A stretch of DNA of 64,000 nucleotides, taken from Oidiodendron maius Zn. Its lineage: Eukaryota > Ascomycota > Leotiomycetes > Myxotrichaceae. A program made the position numbers and the translations under genes. A model generated the notes under the pieces. That model ran no database searches and was not told the DNA's origin. It saw only the letters and a list, made by a program, of their open reading frames with translations. The DNA is taken from NCBI GenBank assembly GCA_000827325.1, contig KN832900.1, positions 148,909-212,908 on the forward strand, read 5' to 3'. This document shows positions 46,360 through 59,259 of the stretch, in pieces; within the stretch, counting starts at the first letter, position 1; every line of letters starts with the position of its first letter.

Positions 46360-47110
46360 TTGTAGTCCTATAAGCAAGAATATCAGCTGATTGATTTCTG
46401 TATAATCGGATTAGAGTGGAGATATATTACTAAGAAGCTTAACCAGTCTTCTGCTGCCTATAAGAGGCAGTTTCTATACCTCTATCTACTAAAGACAACA
46501 AAAGCCTACTGGAAGTCTAAAGAAGATACTCTTCTTCTTGATTTATAATACTATAGGTTAGACTAGGATACTATTACTAACTGTATTCCTAGCTAGTCTT
46601 CTTATAGTTGCTTAAACTGCTTTCGAACTCTCTATCTATAAGGAAAGACATGGTTTGACTGGATACTAGAAGAAGATACTCTTCTTATCGATTTATGATA
46701 CTATAGGTAATACTGGAAAGTTATTGCTACCTGCCTTCCTGGCTAGTCTTCTAATAGCTGCTTATCCCGCTTTCAAACTCTCTATCTATAAGAAAAGACA
46801 CGGTTCAACTGGACCTTAGAAGAAGATGCTCTTCTTATCAATTTATAATGCTGTAGGTAGTGCTAGAAAGCTATTTTAAAGGAGATTCCAGGCCGCTCTC
46901 CTAATTCCTACTCTGTCTGGTTTCAGAAGAAAATATTAAGTAGATCTATAAAGAATATATAATAGCTGGTTGATTTACTCAGTTATAGATTTAGCCAAGA
47001 AGGTATACCAAAATAGTTAACAGCTAGTCTGCTTTAGCTTATAAACATCGCTTCTGGTGTCTTAATAAACAAGAGGCAGAAGCTACTACTAATAAACTTT
47101 TCAATACTTT
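46360..47110 (+). pseudogene. decayed Myb/SANT-repeat DNA-binding protein
   Basis: One plus-strand frame contains tandem repeats of about 43-50 codons with the Myb signature: W..EED.LLI.L, then a second Trp position, then the recognition-helix pattern LPG.S.NSC..RFQ.L. The best-preserved are WILEEDTLLIDL...YWKVIATCLPG*SSNSC (about 46,660-46,780) and WTLEEDALLINL...KEIPGRSPNSYSV (about 46,808-46,925). An earlier repeat is near 46,507-46,640 and weaker ones flank these. Several expected Trp or Gln codons are now TAG or TAA. Multi-repeat Myb proteins bind DNA as transcription or telomere-associated factors. This ghost could be a decayed host-gene paralogue or part of a transposon. Confidence 0.65.
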
Positions 47111-48789
47111 AATATAGTTAGACCCTCTAGCCCTTACTGTCTAGTATAATATACTAACCAATTTGAAGAGGCTAGCCAGGAATATACAGCAAGGAGAAGA
47201 TACTACCAAGCTTGGACAGAGTTCGAAATTAATCTTTTGCTATATAAGGAGTAGATTGCTTAGTTTATTGCTTTATACCTAAATATCAAGATCAAGTTAT
47301 AGTACTAGAAGTAATGAATAGCTTGCTATATTGACTTAAAGCATCAAGAAGAATGCTAATTTTATATATTATAAATAAAGGCGCTTTTCTAGATCTCCAA
47401 AAAACAATATTAAAAGCAGGGATCTACTAAGAAAACGAATTTATTCATTTTGTAATAGTGGTGGTATTGAAGCTATATTAAAAGATTAAAGAGCTAAATC
47501 TGAAATAGTATTATTGAAAGAAAGGATAATTATAACTTTAAGCCTAAGATTTCAATCTCTCCTTCAATAACATTATATATAAATCTTTAAACTTATAGCT
47601 AGACAGACTCCCTAGCCTCCAATATTTTCCAGCTATCTCTTACCCAAGACGATTTATTATAATCTATAGATTTTACTATTAATAAGTTATAAATACAATC
47701 CTAAAAGACTTCCAAAATACCTTCTGTCCTTATTATCCAACTAGCTTATTATAGACTATATATCTCTAGTTATATACAGTTGCCTAGATAATAGGTTACC
47801 TGAAGGCAGTAATAGTATCCTAGTCTATAGATTTATCTCTAGTCTTCTGCTTTATCTATAGGCTAGCCTATAGATTTAACTATCCACTTTTTTGATATTA
47901 TTTGAATTAAATTTATAATAGATGCTTTCCTAGCTCTATCTGACTTCTACTACTACTAATATAAGGAAAGAAGGCTGTTCTTAATAGTACTTGTATCTGC
48001 TAGGTAATCCAAACCATCACTGAATATTCTTACCTACCTATATTATAAAGTTAGTCTTAATATTTGCTAAAGGATATTCAAACCTTATATAGTTACCTTT
48101 TTTGGTAATCCCTATATAAAAGGATCTTGAATATCTACCAACTTTTCTTTCTAATTTCTGATATAGTTTAGCTCTTTCACTAACTGCTTTATATTATCCT
48201 TATAGGGATATTTTAAAGGGATACTGTCTAGTATTGTTATATCCTTAGTCTTATTGCTAAAGATAAGAGGATCACTTATTAAGGTTATACTATAGGTACT
48301 GTTTTCTACGTTTTCTTTAAGTATAATATATATATATATTAACTATATAGAAGTTAGAAGATCCCTCTAAACTAATAGAGAGGAAATACCTCAGGTTTTA
48401 GTAGTATTGCAATATTCCTATTATCCTAAGTTTGAGAGTGAAGATCTACCTCTTAGTTGGTCCAACTTAGTATTATAAAGAATAGATACTAGATAAAGAC
48501 AAGAGTTAGATTATATTTATAAATAGACAGAGAAGGTATTACCTTATCGCTATCTGGTTCTATAGCGCTTAAAGTCCTGTAATCAGAAAACCAGCCTTAA
48601 TTTATCTCTTTTATATCTAATAAATAGGGATAAGTCTTAAGTCATGAAATCCTATAGAGTTATTAAAGCTATAAAGAAGGTCTAGTCTTTATAGCTGGAG
48701 TCTAATTCACGTTTATATAATAGCAAGTATAATCTCTCTATTAAGTAGATACAGGGTGAAATCAGGGGCTGTAAAAAGCTACTTTCTCT
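47111..48789. other. RIP-decayed DNA, no gene seen
   Basis: Stop-dense and AT-rich. No recognisable motif or repeat. Confidence 0.45.
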
Positions 48790-48849
48790 GCCTTGTCTTA
48801 TATCGCCTTGTCTTATATTGCCTTGTCTTGTATTGCCTTGTCTTATATT
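48790..48849 (+). repeat. 15-bp minisatellite, four units
   Basis: gccttgtcttatatc is repeated four times with single-base variants, followed by a partial unit. Related arrays occur inverted at 44,838-44,925 and partially at 42,590-42,620 and 46,235-46,262, so the unit travels with a dispersed element. Confidence 0.65.
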
Positions 48850-48876
48850 ACCTTGCTTTCACTCGGAAATATCGTG

Positions 48877-49135
48877 GATCCAGCTTATATCTCTCTAGTA
48901 TCTGGTATCGCTAGGAGAAGATAATTCCGGTAGGATATTATTATTCATTATAGTCAATATATCCGTATTATTACTAATATAGCTGTTATTATAAAGCATT
49001 ATTATCTATAATATAAGAAATTCATAAAATATCCAAAAGGAGGTTTTAGAATACTTCTAGTCTATAGCAGAGAGTTTGAATTATCACTTATACTACAATA
49101 GCAGGATTAATCGATACAGTTGTCTATAATTACAA
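48877..49135 (+). repeat. dispersed repeat, copy B (same orientation as 8,786-9,040)
   Basis: Starts gatccagcttatat, 28 bp after the minisatellite. It matches copy A over the first ~100 bp and again around gagagtttgaatt...ctacaatag. Probably the coding part of the same transposon family. Confidence 0.6.
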
Positions 49136-49960
49136 CTTATAGGTATAGTTATAGAATCAAACAAGGGTAGGGAGTATAATTATAGTTATAGAAGCAGTAA
49201 AACCTAAATTCCAGGTAACTGAATAGTATATATCTAGCCAGATAGCGGAGGTATATAGTAATTGGAGGTAGAGGGCTACCCCTAAAAGTCCTAAGAGAAT
49301 ATCAAAGCCTTACTAAGCTAGTACAGGACAACCAGCTAGATCCAAGGTACAAATCGCTATCTTTATTATATCAAGATATATTTTATAGTTATAGGAGTAA
49401 CTAATACCTGCCTTCAGATATAGCCTAGGTATAACTAGCTAGCAGAGATATATAGGAATTATAGGAGAATAAGGTCAGTATATCTATCTATAGAGAGCAG
49501 CAAGCAGCAAGCCTTACTTGCCTAGGTCTAGTATAGGTGATTGCTTTAATTATATATTGCTGTATTTACTTTAGTCTAGGAATATTTATATAGAAGAAAA
49601 CAGTATTATATATTAAAAGAGAAATATATATATCTGACTATCTCCAGATTAGCTTATTTCCTTACTTCTAACAGTAGTAGAAGGTTCTATTCAAAAGAGC
49701 TACTTATATATACTATCGATATAGTCTTACCTATAGAATTTATAAACGAAATTCTTGTTGATTAATACTACTCTCTAAATATGTTTGAATTATATATAGC
49801 TTCCCTGCTTTATTACTAGAGCGAGGGCTATTATTACAATGTTCTTGATCTACTATAAAGTAATAGTGAGTATAAGGATTTTTAGAGATCTAATAAATTT
49901 GTACCTGATAGCTATTGAATTTAATTACAGCCAAACCCTCTAACTCTAAATAATGGACCT
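49136..49960. other. RIP-decayed DNA
   Basis: No open frame or motif recognised. Similarity to the 8.8-kb repeat fades here. Confidence 0.4.
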
Positions 49961-51610
49961 TAGTAGCACTATAATGATTGTAGGCCTAGTACAGGAACTG
50001 ACTCTATATCTATTCCCTAGTTGCCTTATTAAGGTTATTATACCTTAGTATAAGATAAATCCAGCTAAGGACTGCCTTATCAAATTATAAGATACAATTT
50101 ATAGTCAAGAATATAATCCCCTTATAATACTCTAGCTTATAGAGGAATACGGAGACCAGACTGTTACAGACTAGGTCTTTGTTTAAGTAATACTTAAAGT
50201 AGATATTAGCTTTATCAAGGAGAAGGATAGTACCCTAATACTTTGCAATCTGGAAGATCTAACCTAGCTGGTATTCTAGTGTTTCTGGACTGATTTTCAA
50301 CTCCCTAGCAGAGATCTAACTAGTTAACAAGAGGGCTTCTGGATATAAACGGGGTACCTTACTAAATACAGTAGGCTCTTCAGATGCTCAGATATAGCTT
50401 CAGCAGTTAAGGTCTTCCTGAGCCCAGGATTGCCACTTGATCAGGCGTCAGTATAAGCATAAAAGCAGGGGTAGGGTTTTGTACTAGAGGAGGATATTGA
50501 GACCCTGTCCCTTTCCTGTAATAACATCATTGAAATCGATATTAGACCTTTAATAGATATAACTAGTATAAGTTTCTATAATAGCTATAATAAGCTCTCT
50601 ATTGCCGCTTGAGATAATAAGGCTATTGAAGGTATTAGAGGACTACTGGATCTCGGTAATGTTAGCTATAGCAAATTTAGCTGGAGTCAATTTATTAATT
50701 CTGTATTTGACTTGTTCTGGAGGATACAAGCTTACCCTACTGCTTGTCTATAAAGCTAAAGCTAAGCACTATCAGGTAATAGATCAAGAAGTTGTCTTCT
50801 ATTATCTTAGCTGTCTTGTTATAGTATATAGCCAGGCCAGATGCTTCACTACTGCTTTTATTATTATCGTTATTATATAATAACATGTCCTACAACTTGA
50901 ACTTTACTATTATATTGGCTGGCTTAGTAATCTTCTACCAGGAATAGTTCGGATTGATCTTCTAAAAGAACTCAGTATCGATTATAACTCAACTATTAAT
51001 ATTAAATTCTATAGGCTAGCCCTTATCTATATAGAAGGCTATACCTTTATATTGGCGATAATGCAAGCCGATTAAGCAGGCAAACTTCTGGCTGTTCTTA
51101 ATAAGCTCGGCTCTTATATCGGTATGACTTAGGTGGTGCTAGAGCAGGAACACTTTAAGGAGGTTGATATATTTCAAGTCACAGAACTTTAGGATCTATA
51201 GCTTAATCAGTATACTTCCAAATTCTTTACTATTATAGTCTAGATACTAACCCTTGATATTCTAGTACCAAGACCTAGAATTGGTTGTCTTCTCTTTACT
51301 AAAGTTAAACTTTATATAGTATAGCTTATAGGTTCTGTAGCAAGTTATAAAAACTAGTTTGTTTAGCTTAAACAGAGCCTAGAGCAGGTTATATATAATC
51401 TCACTACTCCTAAGGAGCAACTTAAGGCTCTTCATTATATCTATATATGCCTCTTTTATATAGTCAACTAATAGACTAATATGATTTGTACTATTATTGT
51501 TAGGAGTCTAGATATCATTCCAGTTTCAGGATAACTTAAGCTAGAGTAGATAGTAATACAATAGATTTTGCTTAACCTAAGCTTTATAAGCAACTGAATT
51601 TCTATAGATA
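49960..51610 (+). pseudogene. decayed large gene of unknown family
   Basis: From an ATG near 49,963 (MDLSSTIMIVGLVQELTLYL) the plus strand reads coherently to about 50,730, with blocks LIEEYGDQTVTD, EKDSTLILCNLEDLT and YSRLFRCSDIASAVKVFL. An overlapping frame is open at 50,602-50,877 (LEDYWISVMLAIANLAGVNL). A third piece reads from about 50,970 to 51,600 (LAVLNKLGSYIGMT, PRPRIGCLLFTKVKLY). Most stops are TAG or TAA. The shifts between frames could be former introns. No family is recognised, but the text is regular enough that this was a real protein gene of several hundred codons. Confidence 0.4.
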
Positions 51611-53310
51611 ATTAGATAGGCTTACTGAAAGTCTATTCTCTTTTATACTGATAGTATAGGCATCCTCCAAGATACTATATAATATATCTTGTAACCGCTC
51701 TGACTTAATATCAATATAGAATATAGTCTCTCTAGTCTTCTTGTCTAGAAGGTATTAGATTCCTGACTCTTTAGACTATTAAGGAACTCACTAACTTGTC
51801 TATAAACTACAAATATATAGTTGTTATCTTTATCTATAGTCTAGGTTGATATAATAGATCTTCTAGCCTTATATATACCTACCTTTAAGTCCTAGCTGTA
51901 TAATAAAGGTTAGCTCTTTCAATCTAGGCTTGGATACTAAAAAGACAAATATTTTATTAATAGTCTTGAATCCAAGTTCTTGGGTTTAAGCTAGGGGCTG
52001 TCTGGGTCTAGCTTTGTCTACTATACCAGATAGGGGAGGCAGACCTGGTATTATATTAGGAGACTTGGAAATATTAAACTGTTTAATAGATTGGACTATT
52101 CTCTCTTACTCTAATATTAGTATTCCTGATATATAGTAGGAAAAACAACAATAGCTAGCTTGAGCTAGAGATTCTGTAGTTTGAACCTTGTCTACTCTTA
52201 CTTATAGAAGCCCTTAAATGTCCAAAAATTGCTTTGTTTACTGTAGTTTAAGCTATAGCAATACTATAGAATCTAACAAGCAGCAGTAGTAGCAGTTATA
52301 TTATATATCTGATATTATAGAAGGTATCTTTATAGCAGCTATAGCACTTGCTAATTCCCTATCTTACTTATTGTTTAGTATATCAATATCTGATGTAATA
52401 AGGCTATTAGGTAGAGTGCTAGACTATTAGAAAAGTAGTAGGCTATAATAAACTATCTCTGTTGCTATTATAATTACTGTTGAGATTAATCTGGAGGTAA
52501 GGGATTAAACCTTAGGAAATAACTAACCCTTATAAGTTTGTTGATTCTCCTATCTATTATCAGATACCCTAGTAGAGAACAACAATAGTCAATAAGGAAG
52601 TTATTCCTATTATCCCTAGCCAAGAAGTAGTAGATGGTTTTAGTATTATATATTAACTTATTAGCCTAAGGCTGGTTTTGTGGCTATATTATACAGCAAT
52701 ATAAGATATACCTACAATATAGTAGTAGGCTGAAACAATCTAACAGTTAGGTAATAAACCTAAGTAGAGATTATCTCTAGTATAAATATTACTAATACTT
52801 GATATTCCAACAGGTACTTCCCTAATACTACTAGATATATATAAATCAGAACTTATATAAATATCTTTTCTGTATATATAGATATATACTTTACTAAGCT
52901 ATCTGCAAAATACTTAAGCTACTATATAACCCTAGTAGATCTCTTACTTCCTTACTATTGAAGATTAGCTAGGGAAGATTAACTGATAGTACAAGAGACT
53001 ATCAAATAATCAGCTAGGATTTTTTATTGTTTGCTACTACTAGATACTAGGTCTGAAATTATTCTAGTTACTTAGTATATATCTTTAGGCAGGTTTAATA
53101 ATTCCTGTTTTTGTAATAAAAAACTATAGGGTAAACATTTCAAGGTCTTGTTTATATACTATATATACTAGGTTTGAAATTATCCTAGTATTTTAGTGCT
53201 AATTTTTTTATCCTTAATATATCTTGTTAGTAATATATCTAGTGAACAATAACGACAAGCAAGTTAGTTTTATAACTTAAGTCCTTGATTAAGAGACTTG
53301 AGTCGCTTGT
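51611..53310. other. RIP-decayed DNA, no gene seen
   Basis: AT-rich and stop-dense in all frames. No motif recognised. Confidence 0.45.
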
Positions 53311-53317
53311 TCTTAGT

Positions 53318-53850
53318 CTTTAAACTATAAGCTTATATCCCTCTAAAGTATAGTATCTAAACCTTACTGCTTTGGAACTAAGACTTAAAGCAGTTACTAA
53401 TAACCTTCTAATACAAGTCGAAGCTCTCAAGAAACGATAAGCGGAACTATCTATAAAGAAAGGCAGTAAACTTATAGAGTAAGTATATTCAGAAAAGGTA
53501 GACCTTATAGCCACTAGCCAATTAAAATGCTCCGAAATATTTATAAGGAATATTATATACTTCTTTAATAGTCAAGAGGATTCAGTAGTTGATTCAGATA
53601 ATACTAAGGCAAGGAAGAAACTGATCTATGAAAGATATAAACATATTTGTAATTTAAGTTATAATGGAATAATCCTCTGGGCAGCTACCTTTATACCTAC
53701 TATATAGATAGCAAACTTGATATCAAATAATACCTTTAATTATATCCTCAGGTATATTGAATCGGACAAGTATAAGGGATGGCTAATAGATATATACTAT
53801 ATCCTGAATAGATTAGGGATTAAAAAGCTACTATAAAGATCCTAAACGTT
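53318..53850 (+). pseudogene. decayed unknown reading frame, ~175 codons
   Basis: A single plus-strand frame has only about six stops in ~175 codons. It starts with a helical Leu/Lys-rich segment (ALELRLKAVTNNLLIQVEAL), then KKLIYERYKHICNLSYNGII and a YILRYIESDKYKGWLIDIYY segment. Stops are TAG or TAA. No family recognised. The damage is lighter than around it. Confidence 0.4.
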
Positions 53851-56800
53851 TTATAAGTTTCTAAAAGGTAAGTTTTCGTTTGCTAGAAGCTAGTAAATTG
53901 CTGATAAGTTATAAGCTGCTAAGGATAATAGAAGGAAAATATAAAGTATAAACCTACTAAAGAAATACAGATATATTACAGATAGGATAAATAATAATAA
54001 AGGTGGGATATATCTTATTAAATATAAACCAACTTTACTAACTATAGAAGTATTAAAAAAGACAAAGATAATATATGATAGAGAGGTCTTTATTGTTAAT
54101 ATTGATAATATAAGAGAAGCTCTATCCTATATTGAAGATATATAAGAAATATAGTTAATAAATCTAGAGGAAAAATATAATACTAATAATAAGAAGAAAA
54201 GATCCTTTATTATACTATAGATTTTAGAAGCATTAGGGAGAGACTTAGGTAAACGGAGCAAGCTAATGTAGCTATATATAAGAAGCTATATAGCTGACTC
54301 AATCTTCTACCAACTATTCTATTTGATTATATTTCTACTAATTTCCTGTTAATATCCTTGAATTTTGAGATATTAGATTGTTTAAGGTATATAATAGAGA
54401 ATATTTTCCTTTATAAGTATAGTCTTAATATCCTGAAAATTATCCAACTTCAGATATAGTATACCTTTATTGAAAATATTATGCCTGTTAGTATACCTAC
54501 TATATATCTTATTAGATTTATATATATACAGTTCACTATTCTTAATCTTAAATTTCTAGCCAGTCTGTCTAGTAGAGATATATCCGTTCAAATCTAACAA
54601 ATCAAGTATAACAGTTCCTTTAGAGAGAACTAGCTCTAATATATATCTAGTATATTGGTTAAGGACTTGGAGTCTAATAACCCTTAATAATTTATATATA
54701 TTCAGATAATCAGCCAACTCTAGAAGGAATATACTACTAATTTGGGATAAATCAGGTAGAGGCTCTGTTTAATATTTATATAGATAGAAACTATAGTCTA
54801 TAAGAACAAAAATATGTCTATATGCTTTACTGTAAACTATAGTTTGATTCGTGATTAGCTGGGCCTAGCGACAGTAAGGTTTATTATAGTTGATACTGAG
54901 CAATATTATACCTTTAAAAACATTAAAGTGGCTATATACTAAATGGATCCCTAGAATCCCCTTAGTATAGTTCTAAATAAAGAGGGTAGTAAGGTTATAT
55001 ATATAAATATCAAGGATATCTGGCTGTTATAAGTTACTCAGGAATATATTATAGCTGTAACTAGTCAGAGCTTCCTGATTCTAGAGATACTATTACTTAT
55101 ATCTTACTACTTATCTCCAAGTCTTAGACCTTGAGGACCCTATTAAGGCTAGGAACAATAGATTGGTTTGTTGCTCTATTCCCTATCTTCTATATCTTAA
55201 GAGATTAAACTATTAAGGGTTAAGTTTAAGGCACTCTCTGTATAGTAGAGAAAGAAATGTTATATATCAAATAAGTTAAAGCGAAATAGTTGCCCCTCTA
55301 TATAATATAGGGGTTTTATTAGTAGAGTTGGAAGCTAGTCAGGGAAACAAACTAAGTTATGACTGCTAGTCAGGAACAGCCCTGGATAGCGTCTAATCTC
55401 TAGTCTTATAGTTTGAGTTATAGTAGATAAAGTTATTTATAGGTACAAGACTAAAATTAAGAGGGTACTGTTATACTATATGACTTTTTCAGCTACCTGA
55501 TACTAACTGAAGAGACTCTAGCTCTATTAGACGTCTATATATTTAAGGCTGAAACGAGCTATATATAGTCTATATTCTATCAACTATACCAAGCTACTTG
55601 TATAATATATTCAATATACTAGTTGAATTTATAGTTAGAGGCGTTGGACCTAAGGGGTAAAAGATATCTGGACTAAACAGACAAGGCGATAGTATAACTC
55701 TTATACTCTTTCTAGTATATAAGGCCTAAAAACATCCTGTTTAGTACAAGAATAATCTGGTATCTTTAATATAGTATATTATCTTTCTTGGGATCTCTCT
55801 GCTACTTTAGCTAGAAAATATTTTAGTGATAAGTAGTATAAACAGCAAAAAACTATACTTTAGGAAAGGAATATTTATATAGTTATTTAGTCTATTAGAG
55901 TTGTTAGAGAGCTTTAAGGTTGCTAGACTATTATACTAAAGCTCCTGGATTTATTCTAGTAGAGGATAATCAAGGAGACTCCAAGTATAGTAAGTTATCT
56001 CCTTAAGATAGAAAATCCAAGGATTAATAGAAATTTGCTTTATTCTTAATTACTTGAATAATCCAAGACTATATAACTATAACAGACAGAATTCTGATAG
56101 TTCTATATTATTACTAGTTAGATCTTCTAAGCCTATCGCTAACCTCCGCTATTTCCTGTAAGTGCTTGTATATACTAGTACCTAAAGTTGTACTCTAAAA
56201 TATATTCTTAGTATAATATAGTTTAGGCAAAAAGAGTATATAATATATTTTATTAGCTCTTGAGATACTAGTATATTATAGCTTCTAGTTACTAATACAT
56301 TATATTATAGCTATAGCTATTTTCTATTAGAAGAACGTTTATATATATAGGTAGATAATATATACCTTAAGTCTAAATTATTAATACTTAATTTATACAA
56401 GAATACTACTCTTTAGTGTTTTAAACAAGTGTTGCTTTCTACTGACTAATACTAGCTATACTTCAATATCCATTATTATAGAGGTTTATCTACTAGTCTT
56501 AGTCTCTCTCTATCTAGTATTATCTTATTTATAAGTATACTCTCTCTTTTAGTATATATACTATTAATATATCTATGAAGATATATAAGTATAGCAATAG
56601 AGTCAATAAGGATTTCAATTTTAGTACCTATATAAATATAGGTATATCTGCCTATCCTGGTTGTAAAGAGAACCTGCTAGGTTCAAGCAAGATAAAAGGG
56701 AAGTATAGGAAGTACGATTATAGAAATCCTTAAGGTATAGCTTATATAAAATAATTGTATAGCGACTAACAGTGATTAGAGGTAGAAATAAAGAGGACTG

Positions 56801-56870
56801 AACTTTAGTAATACTAAGGTAGTAGCAGGATTATTGTGATTATAAGGTATCTTAAGAGTTCTATATAGTA
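53851..56870. other. RIP-decayed DNA, no gene seen
   Basis: Very TpA-rich. Short coherent fragments occur, but none can be assigned. Confidence 0.45.
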
Positions 56871-56879
56871 TCTTAGGTA

Positions 56880-57620
56880 TTCTAAATATACAGTTCTTTA
56901 GCTAGAAGCTTTTAGGTATATAGAAGGGTTCCTGTATCTTTATACTGTTCTGTCTAGTAACCTCTTATAATAGTACTGCTATCTAAGTCTTTAACTGTAG
57001 GGAATTTGCTTTTAGAGAAGAGCTTATCTACTATTTCTTTATAGTAGTACTTTTCTTTAACTGACTTAAAAGGCTTAGGTGACTTGTATAGCCAGTGACT
57101 GGTTATAATTATATAGAATACTGATTCTAGGCTGAATATATTAGTAGCTACTATAGACACCTATTTACTCTATAGATTAAAAAACCCAGAATCTAGAAGA
57201 TACCTACTATCGATATCCCTATATATAGAACCACCAAAATCAGTAAGATAAACGTTTAGTGTACTGTTATTATCACTATAAACAAGATAGTTCTTGGGTT
57301 ATTGATTGGAATATATAATGTTTTTCTGATAAATATACTAGGTGGCTTATATAGCTTAAGTATACTATTGAATATATATGGCTCTATTAACCTTGTTGTT
57401 ATAAGTATCAAGGTAGGCTTGTAAGTTGCTATAATTAGCCTTAGTGAAGAGTAGGCCTCTTGGATTTTCCAAGCAACCAAGGAACCTAGAAGTAGTATTA
57501 ATAACTATACTAAGAAAATTATAGTTGTCTATACTTAACCAGGTTAGGATATAACCTAAGAATCCCAAGTATTTCCTCTTTAATGTTAAAGCTGTATTTA
57601 ATTTCTTTGATAATAGTATA
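56880..57620 (-). pseudogene. decayed protein-kinase-domain gene
   Basis: The minus strand contains, in order, a segment like the kinase hinge (RGLLFTKANYSNLQAYLDTY), a catalytic-loop region reading about IIYSNQ*PKNYLV where kinases have H.D..P.N, then LTDFGGS (the Mg-binding DFG, about 57,235) and a C-lobe with ATNIFSLESVFYIIITSHWL, then KLFSKSKFPTVKDLDSSTII RGY (56,954-57,160 intact). The order and spacing match fungal serine/threonine kinases of the ...DIFALGSVLYEI...GKFPDV...I..CW type. The catalytic His and Asp are now Tyr and Asn, both explicable by C-to-T and G-to-A change, and several TAG stops intervene. It is a RIP-killed copy of a host-type kinase gene. Confidence 0.65.
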
Positions 57621-59250
57621 GATCTCTACTGTTAAAGAATTCTACTATAAGAAACGAGGAGATTTTAGAATAATACTAGGTTTCAGCTATCTAACAATAG
57701 AGGTTGATCTAACGCTAAGAACCTGTTTGATAGAAGGGTTATATTATAGTTCTAGGAGAGTTATAGATATAAGACTGGTTGTTATATTGTTAACTAGGGA
57801 TTTAATCTTGCTGTATAGGTTAGTAGAAGTAGCAGGCAGTCTAATTAGTGCCTACTTCTAATCTTTCAATAATACTATAGCTATTCTTAATATCCTGATC
57901 TACTAAAGTCTTTCTTTCCTATATCTATATAAGCTAAGAAATGTTAGCTAACAAGCGGGTAAGACTAAGAATTAGCTCTATAGAAGAGTATAGGCTCCAG
58001 GAACAGATCCGGTCAACGATCAATAGTATGCTAGTGTTTGTCTTGGTATAATAAAGGTCTTAGGTTTAGAGCAAAGAAGGATAAGATAGAATAGTTAAGT
58101 ATAATCTAGGAAAAGTTAGCAGGACTTAAATTTATATCTAAGGCTTAGAGTCATGTTATTTCTAACTTCCAGCTTTATAGAGGCTAACTAGTCTTGATTC
58201 TACTAGTATAAACAACCAACTCGCTAAGCCTAATCCTGTACCTGTACCTTAAACAATACCCTTCCCTAACCTAGCCTTTATACTTTATGAATTGAGGTTA
58301 TACTATAAACCTACTGATTAATTCTCTTGCCCTGTCTAGTTCAAATTTGCCTATCTATATTGGCTCCCAAGTAGTATACTATTACTACCAACTATTTTCT
58401 AGTTGCTGATATTACAGATCTTCTATTCTAGGTCTATAGCTAGAGAAGCTAGTTAAGATTTCTCAAAAGTAATAAAGGGCTATTATATATACTACAAGAG
58501 CCTATCACTAATACTGCTTTCAAGTTGCTATTATACTTAAGCTTTAATAATGTTGTCTTTAGAGCGGGTTAGCAGTTTATACTATTATATTATAGTTGTA
58601 GACTTAGGCTTGCTACTATACTTTATAGAAGGAGTTTCTGATTAATATAGGTAGAGCAAAGGCTCTACTTTAGTATTATCCTAGCATTTTACTTTATTGG
58701 GTATTATATAGTAAGACAACTATATTTCCTGTTATAAAATTTAGATAATAGGGATTAACTTAAACTAGTATAAGAGTTTAGTAGCTAAAAGCAGTAATAT
58801 CCAGTATATCTAAGATTAGGTTAACCCTATTAGTAATTAAACTCGATACGATATATTGACTTATTCTTGATCCTTATATGTTTTAAAGAAGCTTTAGAAA
58901 GGCTACTCCAGATACAGTAGGAAACAGACACTAAAAACATTATAGACTACTACTAAATAATACTAATCGACTTATTAAAACACTAGGCCTCCGCTACTAT
59001 ATATAGCTAGGACTACCTTATAAGGTCTCTCTTAATACTAGATATTATATAGTTCAGCTTGTAATTACAGCCGTTATTCTGATCGTCTTGTTGTAGCACT
59101 TACTGCTACCTTTGCAAATTCCGTCTAGAGTTAGTTAGGGGTTATCTAATATGGTAGCAAAACGCTAGTTACAAGATTACTGTTTAATACCTAAGCCTTA
59201 TAACTTATTTCTAGGGCTGCCCTTATGGCTGCCTTAGGTGTTAGGAATCT
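57621..59250. other. RIP-decayed DNA, no gene seen
   Basis: Stop-dense. No recognisable domain. The end nearest 59,250 leads into the chromodomain ghost on the minus strand. Confidence 0.4.
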
Positions 59251-59259
59251 AAAGCAGTG

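Larger units (their letters stand above)
44061..46360. other. RIP-decayed DNA with short repeats
   Basis: No gene is seen. It contains minisatellite units on the opposite strand (44,838-44,925 and 46,235-46,262) and a 117-bp tandem duplication at 45,297-45,530. Confidence 0.45.
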
